Origin: Paraglomus occultum
Taxonomy: Eukaryota; Glomeromycota; Glomeromycetes; Paraglomerales; Paraglomeraceae
Assembly: GCA_910592205.1 (NCBI GenBank)
Contig: CAJVPJ010001212.1
Coordinates: 1 to 11,408, forward strand
Direction of reading: 5' to 3'
Length of the DNA stretch: 11,408 bases
Positions 1 to 7,690 of this stretch are shown here, piece after piece. A program made the translations under genes and the position numbers. The stretch's first letter is position 1; each line of letters starts with the position of its first letter. The notes under the pieces are model-generated. The model was not told where the DNA came from, did no database searches, and saw only the letters and a program-made list of their open reading frames with translations.

Positions 1-85
1 ACTGATCAGCGTTTAATTAGATCACACTGCGCAGCACATCTTTCAACAACGAAAAAAATTTCGTCCTTCACATCCATAAAGAAAC

Positions 86-1724
86 ATGAGCACACCATAC
101 GATGACGCGAAGAAGGAGTATGACAAGTTGGAGGGGAAGTTGGAGGGGAAGTTGGAAAGGTTAAGAAATCTGAGGATAAGTTTGGCGGCTGAAGAATGGG
201 GAAGCGAGAGAGAGAGGAAGAGGTGGATAGCGGAGTCAGCCTCTTCATCTCTCCTTTCCAGTATTCTACATTCGTTTTCAACTCTCCTTCTTCCCGCTCC
301 ACGACCTCTCAGCCAGGTAACGACTTTGTGACTCGGGCGTTGGGGACATAGAGTAGTGTGTACATAGGGTAGTAATCATAGCAATATTGATGAATGTCTA
401 ATATTGCCATTTTATCGTTAATATTGATATTGTATCCTCACATATCATCTTTGGATCAGGTAATAAGCGCAAACGAGAGGCGGCAGAAGAAGGAACAGAG
501 GATAAACGCTATATGAAAGACTTAGCCAGACTTGGCTGCCCAAGCGATCTAGCGAGAACTTATAAACAATCGAGCCATGAACCAATGTTCCTGAATCATC
601 GCCCATTATCTTCCAGTGGTATTCCAACAGAACTACTACACCCAATCTTTGGAGAGTTCCTAGATTTATGTCAGAATGCTGAACCTACAGTTGAAGACTA
701 TCACTTTGTAAATGTTCTTAGTGAAGTGATGTCTGAACACTGTGAGAAAGAGATTGAATGAGCAGAAATATTTTGAGAATTATTTCCATATCAATTTTCT
801 GATGATTGAACTCGATAATGGATCTCACACAGATGGTGCCTGGTTCCCTAGTCCCAACAACAGCTTTATTGGCATGAATAATGAATGCTGCATGCAGTGA
901 AAAAAGAACCTGGCACTGGAGGTGACCCACACATACAAAATACAGCATATTAAAAACAATACCTTCTTCAACACCAGGATCATGCTAAAAAGTTTAGGCT
1001 GCCTTGCTTTCTTATTCAGGTTAATGGACCAGAGTTAAGTATTTTAACTGCCATTTATGGTAATATGATTATTGTAAATCCATATTAATATCACTACACC
1101 CTTTCTCTTGGAGGATTTTGCTCGTATTTTCTGCACCCTTAGGAAAGCTATCATATTACTGTGGCAATACTATGACCAGTACTAGCAAGTCAGAGAGTAT
1201 TCCCTTATCCGACTCTGTTATGATGGATGATAACAAGGAAATCTGATTTAAATATCATTCTGCTTTGACCCCACTAGTTTTTGTTGTTGATACACTTGAA
1301 AAGCCACAGAATCTCCCTCAAAAACTTGCCATTAAGTTTACACAATGATACACCTGTTCTTGTCCACCAACATCGTGCAAAACTACAGATCACTCCTGAG
1401 ATTTATGAACACATGTGTTTACCTGGCAACTGGTACACAATTATCATGGAATATTTGAACGACTTCCAAACATTATACTGAACTTATCTTATCATTGATA
1501 TGATAAAGAGTGCAATGGAACAGTTACATTCCACTGGATACATGCATGGTGATTCCTGCAGCAATAACATTTTGATCCACTATCCACTGACTGTTCATTT
1601 TGTTGACTGGGACTGGGCTGGTGAGCATGGGCAAGTCAAATATTCCATATCAATCAATTCTGCCATCATTCATCATGATAGTGTCAGTAACATCTTCACA
1701 ATGATTTGGTGCTTGTGTTGCTAG
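86..1724 (+). pseudogene. Decayed nuclease-like plus kinase-like gene (Crinkler-associated fungal type)
   Basis: Exon 1 (86-316) encodes a charged, coiled-coil-like N-terminus. Donor GTAACG at 317 and an AG at 466-467 give an in-phase 151-nt intron; a CAG at 457-459 is also possible but shifts frame. Coding similarity then runs on through in-frame stops at 759, 774, 951, 1086, 1183, 1244 and 1479 and through several frame changes (near 780-800, 890, 1086, 1190-1240 and 1345). Recognisable pieces are TDG (829-837) and PGTGGDP (909-929), resembling the EIKNE-GTGG segment of this fungal family and possibly a PD-(D/E)xK fold. Kinase pieces follow: AIKF with a beta3-like Lys (1328-1339), MHGDSCSNNIL as catalytic loop (1542-1574) and VDWDWAG in place of DFG (1602-1622). 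Both 759 and 774 TGA codons sit where Arg is expected, so CGA-to-TGA change is likely. The family call rests on remembered motifs; the broken state is seen directly. Confidence 0.68.
125..160 (+). repeat. 12-bp tandem repeat in exon 1 of the decayed gene
   Basis: Three adjacent copies of AAGTTGGAGGGG (125-136, 137-148, and 149-160 with two changes) encode KLEG, KLEG, KLER. The repeat keeps the frame and extends a charged helical, coiled-coil-like stretch. Confidence 0.8.
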
Positions 1725-2335
1725 TAGTACTTGCGTCGCTATTTGTATCCGTGTCACTTCGAATGCAGGTGCCAGGTTACTTAAGACATAACTAAAGCTT
1801 AGACTGGAACTGCTGGTTGACGGTTGCTGTAACTGAACAATTGTGCTGTAACCGACGTTTGGTGCAGAAGTGCTTTCAACGTTGGCGCTTTTTTGTTTCT
1901 TGAAGCATACGACAACGAATATCCGGATACGTCCAAATCTTCAGCAGACGAAGCAGTCGACATTTAGAAAAGTTTTTTTTTTATTGAGATTGGTAGAGGT
2001 TGGGATATTACACTGCGACCTTTTTATTCTTTTTTCTTTGTTTATTGGCATTCTGTATAATAGTTCGTTGTGAGAAAGTCTAGAAACTGTCCAATAATAC
2101 ATCATTATTTAGTACAAAGACGAATAGTTTTGCCTTGGAAAAAATTGCCGCGTTTTTTGTGCCCATTTTTTTATGGGGGTTTGTTTTTTCGATTTATGTC
2201 CGAGAACCATTAAACTAAATATTTCAAAATTAACGAGTTTTACAAAAGTTACTGATTCATGTCTGATATAATAATAATTGTTGACGCAATTAAAAGAGTC
2301 TGGCTACAAAAATAAACCGTATTTTTTCAAATTAA
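1725..2335. other. Spacer with no confident gene
   Basis: AT-rich spacer after the kinase-like relic. The only coding-like stretch is 1833-1967 (+), which ends with an acidic, polar C-terminus-like peptide including EAYDNEYPDTSKSSADEAVD before a TAG. It could be a fragment of another dead gene, but no start, intron or homology supports it. T-rich runs (for example around 1973-1982 and 2166-2190) occupy the rest. No RNA gene or mobile-element end was seen. Confidence 0.4.
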
Positions 2336-3265
2336 AATTGCTTACAGCCGTCTAGCAAAGCGGTTATTTCTTATTATTAAGGTCATGAAACGTTTGCCAG
2401 AATGATCTACAAATTGGAAGTGTGCCATTTCACAACGTTTATAGGCTTTATCCATGATTCAATATGGAAGGGGAAAAGCTCTTATTATGAATATCCGAAC
2501 GAGCATAAGGAGATTTCCTACGGCATAAAGAACGCTTGATCGACAGTCCCGAATTAATAAATTCGACGTCTTGTCAGTTTGCTGAGAGAAATATACTAAC
2601 GGGTCGGAATGCTGTGCGATGGTGGTGACATATTCTTCCATTTTGTGGATTTCGAAAGTAGAAATTTATTGACAGTTATGTAATATTTAATAAGCGTCGC
2701 GGATCGTATACAGTTTTTATCTAATACTGTTAATTCTCGAAAATTTGGATGGAATTTATCAGTAGCCAATAAAATTTTAGGAACCGAATCGAAATACAAC
2801 ACATCACTAGAGTGAATACCCCGGTACACATGTTTAAACTTAATCTAGGAAGCAACATTACACAATCTATTGTACGATGTACATCACACGATGATCACAT
2901 GCCTACGCATTTTAATAAATCAAAAGTTCATGTTCAAGTGACGACGAGAAAAAGTGGCTCTTTTGCATGGGTAGAGTCGGACTTTCAAGGTCTCCTATGT
3001 AACAGTCACTTAATTGCTATTCCTCTTATCTTCTCAAAAGTATTTGCTGACAGCAATTAAGCCTTCTTGAAAGATGTGCTGTTACCAATAAAAGTATTAG
3101 AGGACAAAAAAGACATTACAATTGCTCCTCTTGTACACCGCCCATTCCTGATCATTACGTTTATATGTAGCACATGAACGCATTATTACCCGAGAATGTA
3201 CGCATGGACTGTGGAGAACATTTATTCCTACAAAAGACTCCGTTTTTGACGCCAAACAAGAATAA
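2336..3265 (+). pseudogene. Unrecognised decayed coding region
   Basis: The plus strand reads as a continuous protein-like sequence if frame changes are allowed. Segments are 2384-2536 (includes GHETFARMIYKLEV and YYEYPNEHKEISYG), 2536-2625 (LIDSPELINSTSCQFAERN), 2609-2812 (DGGDIFFHFVDFESRN, VADRIQFLSNTVNSRKFGW, with a TAA at 2681), 2812-3174 (VHVQVTTRKSGSFAWVESD, LLPIKVLEDKKDITIAPLV, with a TAA at 3058) and 3152-3265 (LYVAHERIITREC, GLWRTFIPTKDSVFDAKQE, then TAA). The 3058 stop could be removed by an in-phase 72-nt intron, 2990 (GTCTCC) to 3061 (AAG), with a CTGAC branch-like site. The other shifts have no good intron, so decay or sequence error is likelier. I do not recognise the family. 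Overlapping minus-strand ORFs of 60-77 codons are an alternative reading that I consider weaker. Confidence 0.4.
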
Positions 3266-3374
3266 GTAAGGCATTTCGTCATAAACATTCTTAAAAAGTA
3301 GTACAACATGATTAAGTTTTTTTGCGGGTAAATACATATTTATCGCGATCCTTTATTTTGCCAATTCAATAAGA

Positions 3375-4661
3375 ATGATGTTGCCAAAACTTGTCTTTTT
3401 TCTCTATTTCCTTCTCACGTTTTACACCGTAGATCCTCGACCGTACCCTGAAGGCACTACATGGGCCGGTTATACTTCTGAACTGTATGCGAACGGTCTC
3501 CCGGGTGCGCGAACGTTAGTTGTCGATCCGGCTGGAGATATTCTTGTACTTGCGAGAGATAATGCCATAGGGCAAATAATGTCATTATGGGAAGATACTT
3601 TAGGAACCGTTCAAAAATCTGTCATTGTGCAAGCGAATCTGGGTTTAAATCACGGGTTGGCCCTTTATCAAGGTTATCTCTACGCATCTTCGGATACTAC
3701 CGTGTATCGATGGAAATACAATGCTGCACAAAGACAACCGGTGGCTAACATGACATCTCCAGAAATAGTTGTACGAGGCATGAATGCAAACGGACATGGT
3801 GGAGCACCACGAGGACATTCTACGCGAAGTTTGATTTTCAAAAATAACACATTGTATATCAGCGTGGGGTCTAACCAGAATGTCGATCCCAATTCACGCC
3901 GTGCGCGAATCCGTATGGTTGATATCCGAACAATTCCCGCCGGTGGATACGATTTTTTAACGGCTCAGGTATTCGCAGATGGATTAAGAAACGAAGTAGG
4001 CCTCTCGTTTGATTTGCGCGGGAGATTTTGGGGAGTAGAAAATGGCGCGGATAACTTGAATCGTATGAATCTTGGTGGCGACATACATGAGGATAACCCT
4101 GCCGAGGAACTAAATCTCTTTAATGGGACAATTGGAACGTTTTACGGGTATCCATTTTGTTGGACAGAATACAAAATTCCAGGAGGCTTGGGGAAAGGAA
4201 GGGGATCTCAATGGGCATGGCCTAGTTTTATGAACGACGGAATACATACCGATGCTTGGTGTAGAAACGTTTTCCATAACCGTCCTCCAGTGTTAGCCCT
4301 TCCGGCACATTCTGCCCCGCTTGGGATTACGTTTTATGATGGAGATAATTGCGGTGGTGCGCAAAGTTTTGATTGTTCTATGAAGGGTGATGCATTCATT
4401 GCGTTCCATGGATCGTGGGATAGAAAAGTACCTACCGGTTTCAAAGTCGTTCACGTTCCTTTCACAACAAACACGAGCAACCCGATGCCGACTGGAGCTG
4501 TTCAAGATGTGTTTGGACAAAAGAACGCTAAAAAGAAATGTGCAGGGAAACGAAATTTGAGCTGCATGCGTCCGGTAAACGCCGTGTTCAGGAAGGGTAT
4601 GATGTTTGTTTCATCTGATGCAACTGGGGAGGTTATCCGAGTTAGAAAGGATACAGGATAG
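3375..4661 (+). CDS. Secreted PQQ-type sorbosone/glucose dehydrogenase-like protein
   Basis: A 428-residue intronless ORF. Residues 1-~20 form a hydrophobic signal peptide, so the protein is probably secreted; five N-glycosylation sequons (N125, N157, N250, N366, N394) and six cysteines (262, 296, 326, 334, 389, 397) fit that. The body matches the soluble quinoprotein glucose/L-sorbosone dehydrogenase six-bladed propeller: GLNHGLALYQGYLYAS (H93, the place of the catalytic His), RGHSTR (146-151), GLRNEVGLSFD (203-213), ENGADNLNR (222-230), GGDIHEDNPAEELN (234-247), YGYPFCW (257-263), AHSAPLG (311-317) and HGSWDR (345-350). Known members oxidise sugars or aldoses using PQQ and calcium; the fungal extracellular relatives are the AA12 pyranose dehydrogenases. 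Here only the propeller core is present, with no cytochrome or cellulose-binding domain. Two ATGs are adjacent (3375, 3378); the first is used. The substrate cannot be read from sequence. Confidence 0.9.
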   Translation: MMLPKLVFFLYFLLTFYTVDPRPYPEGTTWAGYTSELYANGLPGARTLVVDPAGDILVLARDNAIGQIMSLWEDTLGTVQKSVIVQANLGLNHGLALYQGYLYASSDTTVYRWKYNAAQRQPVANMTSPEIVVRGMNANGHGGAPRGHSTRSLIFKNNTLYISVGSNQNVDPNSRRARIRMVDIRTIPAGGYDFLTAQVFADGLRNEVGLSFDLRGRFWGVENGADNLNRMNLGGDIHEDNPAEELNLFNGTIGTFYGYPFCWTEYKIPGGLGKGRGSQWAWPSFMNDGIHTDAWCRNVFHNRPPVLALPAHSAPLGITFYDGDNCGGAQSFDCSMKGDAFIAFHGSWDRKVPTGFKVVHVPFTTNTSNPMPTGAVQDVFGQKNAKKKCAGKRNLSCMRPVNAVFRKGMMFVSSDATGEVIRVRKDTG

Positions 4662-4788
4662 ACAAGGGGAGGTTTGTCGCAGCCCGAATGGTAAGCAGAA
4701 TCATGTTGCGCAAACGATGGACTTGATGCTAAGAATTTTGATTTCTATGGGGCTGGGCTGTTTTATTATCGTAATATTTTGTAATTAA
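4606..4788 (+). other. Hydrophobic tail in the +1 frame past the dehydrogenase stop
   Basis: Overlapping the dehydrogenase 3' end, the +1 frame stays open to a TAA at 4786-4788. Its end encodes a polar stretch (SPNGKQNHVAQT) followed by a hydrophobic segment (LISMGLGCFIIVIFCN), as in a GPI-attachment signal or a tail anchor. A single-base indel between about 4606 and 4661, real or a sequence error, would join it to the enzyme and change the protein from soluble to surface-attached. As given, it is out of frame. Confidence 0.35.
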
Positions 4789-5678
4789 TATGAAATAAGG
4801 ATGGATTGTACGAGTATAGTCATGTTATAATCGGGAATTATATTTGATTAAATTAATATTATTATTGTAATAATAGAATTTCTTGTGTAGTAAGAATGAC
4901 ATGCAATTTAATATATTTTTAATAATAAAGACAACGGACATATCAACTGTAATGAAATTGGCAAGTGTATCTACCTGTGCGAACATATTTTGTTTCTCTT
5001 CTTTGGTGCTATACATTGTTGTTGTGCAAACTATACAGATACGGGCGAGGTTTTCATGGGTCAATACCGTATTGTGCTTTGATGAGGACTCGATCGACTA
5101 TTACAGGTTTCCTGTTTCTACTTTGAGAATACCCAATTAAGTACGGAATATAATATTGATCTGTGAGCTCTTCATCATGTAGTCTGTGTTTTACCATGTC
5201 AAAGATGCGTAATTGTACGAAACAAAAACAATCGGACGTTCATTTAAAACAAGAAAACCGTATCGATCCTCCAGACAATACATTACTCCAAAATTTTTGA
5301 TGTTAGTTTGTTGCAATTATAATTACATCCAAGTATCGTCTGTTGTAAATGCCCCGGCGATTGCATCTCAAATGTTGACTCTGCCTATAGTCGAATACAT
5401 GAACGTTATTTACACAAGCACACTCGCACACTGGTCAATTTTGTTTATATTTTATTAAGCAATTTTGAATAACATAAATTTGGTTACGCCAATTATTTCA
5501 CTGTTACTATTAGAATAACATTATTAAACATTTTAGGTCATATAAAAGTAATCATCAAGTAAAATGTTGCAAATCAGTAATCTCGTTTGCGAGAGAGCGA
5601 ACATTTTTCACGCGCGTGTGTTTGAACTGACAGGGAACATTTTCTTCAAGCTCACGTCCTTATTTCAGTGTAAATTAC
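4789..5678. other. AT-rich spacer downstream of the dehydrogenase
   Basis: No convincing gene. Short open stretches occur at 4883-5140 and 5213-5458 (+), but they lack a good ATG, domain motifs or introns. A 34-codon ATG ORF at 5197-5301 (+), start context ACCATGTC, encodes a polar peptide beginning MSKMRNCTKQKQSD; it is too short to call. A small AT hairpin (ATTATTA-TTG-TAATAAT) lies near 4858-4875, within the probable 3' region of the dehydrogenase. Confidence 0.4.
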
Positions 5679-5969
5679 GTGTTTTCACTCCTCTTGATAT
5701 TTTCGACCATTAGATATTTTAAAAATAGAAAAGAGACGGCGTTTTGTGTAAAATTATATATACCCGCGCTTTACAGACTCAGTTCAAAGGAGTCGACAAT
5801 TATAAAAAAAAAGCCGGTGAAGTGGCCAAAAACTTCTCTCTGTCCAAGAAAAACACTAAAAACAGTGTACAGCCCTCGTGAAACCAACTTGCAGAAACGC
5901 AAAAGGACGATCCCAGACACGCGCAAATCGGGTCCAGAAGAACCAACGCCTAGGAATTTTAATAGACAG
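5679..5969 (+). other. Possible exon for a Lys/Arg-rich segment
   Basis: The frame is open through 6071. The part from about 5780 to 5969 encodes a very basic, Pro/Ser/Thr-rich sequence (for example KKKPVKWPKTSLCPRKTLK and QKRKRTIPDTRKS, nuclear-localisation-like). It ends at CAG|GTGAGAG, a good splice donor at 5970. A possible acceptor, TTTTTTTTTGTCATTATAG, ends near 6171. No ATG lies in this frame within the exon, so an upstream coding exon or a non-coding 5' exon would be needed; the first plus-strand ATG downstream is at 5991. TATATATA at 5755-5762 could instead be a promoter that makes this region 5' UTR. Not recognised. Confidence 0.2.
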
Positions 5970-6720
5970 GTGAGAGTATTTGGAGTGGTTATGTATCAAA
6001 AGTTACCCATGTGTAAATCGGATAAAGCTCGTGACATTTGCGAAAGTCGCCAGTCAGGTTTCCAGCCCTGACGTATGGTAGGCGGGCGTTCTCTCCGTTA
6101 CTGAAAGCCGTATTGGCGTCAGCAATCAACATCATACGAAACTGATTAAGGTAATTTTTTTTTGTCATTATAGAAACGGTACAACTTTTTAAATTAATCA
6201 AAAACGTCGAAACTTATTAAAGTGGTGCGAAAAACCGCTTTTATTTCCAAGATGTCAAATACTACGGGAATTGGCGCGATATACTAGCGAAGAATGTTAA
6301 CTCCAACGTGATAACTATGTAATATCCATAATATTCAAATATAATTTAGCAAGTGCTTTTTAAATACAAAAACTAGAACATACACTCTACTACTAATGCA
6401 GCATTAGACGTATTTATTACAACAAATATTACCCAACAAAAATAACCCGACGCAGTTAATAAAAATTATATAAACTAAAATATATGCACTACGTAAATTT
6501 CTCAGTCATTATTTGCGTATTGTTCAAAAATTAACAATGTTTATAAATTTCTCCATCCCCGTAGCGGATGAGGCACGGGTCAGTTTCTTGTATAACCACT
6601 TCCAAATGATATGTCATTGCGTACTATTACTATATTCAAAGTCTGTCATTTAGTAAAGTTATATTTATCTCAATATCCATTTAAAATGTTTAAATTAAAT
6701 TTTTTGTGGTACCACTGGAC
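5970..6720. other. AT-rich spacer
   Basis: Apart from the putative intron described for the preceding exon and very short ORFs (5991-6071 on +, 5989-6201 on -), nothing is supported here. The minus-strand stretch 5989-6201 reads smoothly at protein level but has no identifiable motif. The rest is A/T-rich with no RNA gene or transposon end visible. Confidence 0.4.
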
Positions 6721-6867
6721 GACGGGATGGTATTTAACTTTGGAATATTATATAATAATTATGGAAAAATACTCCCTTTGTCTTGAATATGTATTCGCTG
6801 TACGTCGGGGTATTTAACTTCAGAAATATTGTATAATAATTATGGAAGAAGAATACCCCCCTACGTA
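6721..6867. repeat. Duplicated ~50-bp element with inverted-repeat arms
   Basis: Two near-identical copies about 80 bp apart share GGTATTTAACTT (6729 and 6809) and TATAATAATTATGGAA (starting near 6751 and 6832). Each is bounded by complementary arms: GGGATGGTATT with AATACTCCC in copy 1 (6721-6776), and TACGTCGGGGTATT with AATACCCCCCTACGTA in copy 2 (6801-6867). Copy 2 could form a roughly 14-bp imperfect stem around a ~37-nt AT-rich loop. The arrangement resembles a small non-autonomous (MITE-like) or foldback element duplicated in tandem; no target-site duplication is clear. Confidence 0.6.
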
Positions 6868-6944
6868 AGTATTAATTCTCATTGGGATAGTTATATCAAG
6901 TATGATTTATTTTTTTATTTTTATTTTTTTCCGGCTCTAGCTAG

Positions 6945-7475
6945 CTCAAATAACGGCGCGTAAACACAATTCTATCGTTGTTTGTTTAATCCTTCCTACG
7001 TAAAGGCGACTAACGTCGACTCAACCACGTTCTAGAGATCAAATAATATGACGATGCAAACGCAAAATTATCCTTATTATCTAGCTTCGGTTTTTCTTCT
7101 CGGCTGGTAATGCTGTTCGGCGCGAAATCGTCGTTATCCCTCAAGCCAATCATATTGCTCGTCTGAATTACTGAATTAGTGGTGGTTAAGCGCAATCTTA
7201 TCGTCGCTCGAACAATGACGTAAATACAAACTTGTCTTCACATAACCAAATAACGATTTTTTTTTCAGCCATCGCAGACAACTCCGCAAGCTAATTGTGA
7301 TATGAATCACCCGCAACGACGCAAATGCAAACTCATCGTCACTTCGTAGCGGCGAGCTTTTCCAACTAACCGACATTCTCGGTGGTACCACTGGCAAATG
7401 ACGATCAAACGCGATCAAGTCTTCACTCGAATAGGAACGGTAATGCAAATCGTCAATTCGTTACATAACCTAAAT
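6945..7475. repeat. Degenerate dispersed short repeat, about 33-nt unit
   Basis: At least six related copies of a motif like GAYGCAAAYGCAAACTYATC, usually followed by GTCACTTCG or similar, occur near 6953, 7052, 7188, 7217, 7317, 7399 and 7443 with irregular spacing. The copies near 7052 and 7317 match at about 23 of 33 positions. On the minus strand several copies encode a similar short peptide: RSDDEFAFAS, NKDNFAFASS, SSDDKIAL and SSEDLIAF. The reading frame is not kept between copies (open stretches 7010-7195 and 7176-7448 are in different frames), so this looks like a decayed repeat array, not an intact gene. Confidence 0.5.
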
Positions 7476-7527
7476 ATAATTATATTATGACCACTACCAC
7501 AAACATAATACCCCTGATATCAATGGA

Positions 7528-7555
7528 GGGGGGGGCGAAGCCCCCAAAAAAAAAA
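7528..7555. other. GC hairpin followed by A10
   Basis: A run of eight G (7528-7535) leads into GGGGGC-GAA-GCCCCC (7531-7545), a perfect 6-bp stem with a GAA triloop, followed by ten A (7546-7555). It lies about 140 bp past the stop of kinase B on that gene's downstream side. On the minus strand the order is T10 then hairpin, so it is not a bacterial-type terminator for kinase B. It may be a repeat-element end or a 3' UTR structure. Confidence 0.6.
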
Positions 7556-7690
7556 TCTTGCCTAGTTGATATTGAATTTCTAAATTTCTTTTTCCAGATA
7601 CCCACTACCAAAGTTCTATTTGAGATATCGACATAGTTGTGCAGCCGTGCTTAATGCAAAGCCTTGCAAGAATGGTTCAATATATGGGTC

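Noticed and set aside
2459-2829. Minus-strand ORFs of 60 and 77 codons.
   Set aside because: They lie opposite the longer plus-strand relic, which gives more continuous protein-like sequence; no motif supports the minus strand.
3680-3892. Minus-strand ORFs opposite the dehydrogenase (also 4293-4520).
   Set aside because: They are shadow ORFs of a strongly supported gene on the other strand.
6545-6600. Possible tRNA around GTAGCGGATGAGGCACGGGTC.
   Set aside because: No A-box/B-box pair or cloverleaf could be built; no GGTTCRANYC-type B box is present.
6706-7394. The 13-bp word GTGGTACCACTGG occurs at 6706-6718 and 7382-7394.
   Set aside because: It contains a 10-bp palindrome and one such match is expected by chance at about this window size; flanking sequence does not align well.
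7010-7448. Two minus-strand ORFs of 61 and 90 codons.
   Set aside because: They overlap in different frames and are made largely of the degenerate repeat, so I treat them as repeat-derived, not genes.
6945-7475. CRISPR-like array.
   Set aside because: Repeats are degenerate and irregularly spaced with no unique fixed-length spacers, and the genome is eukaryotic.
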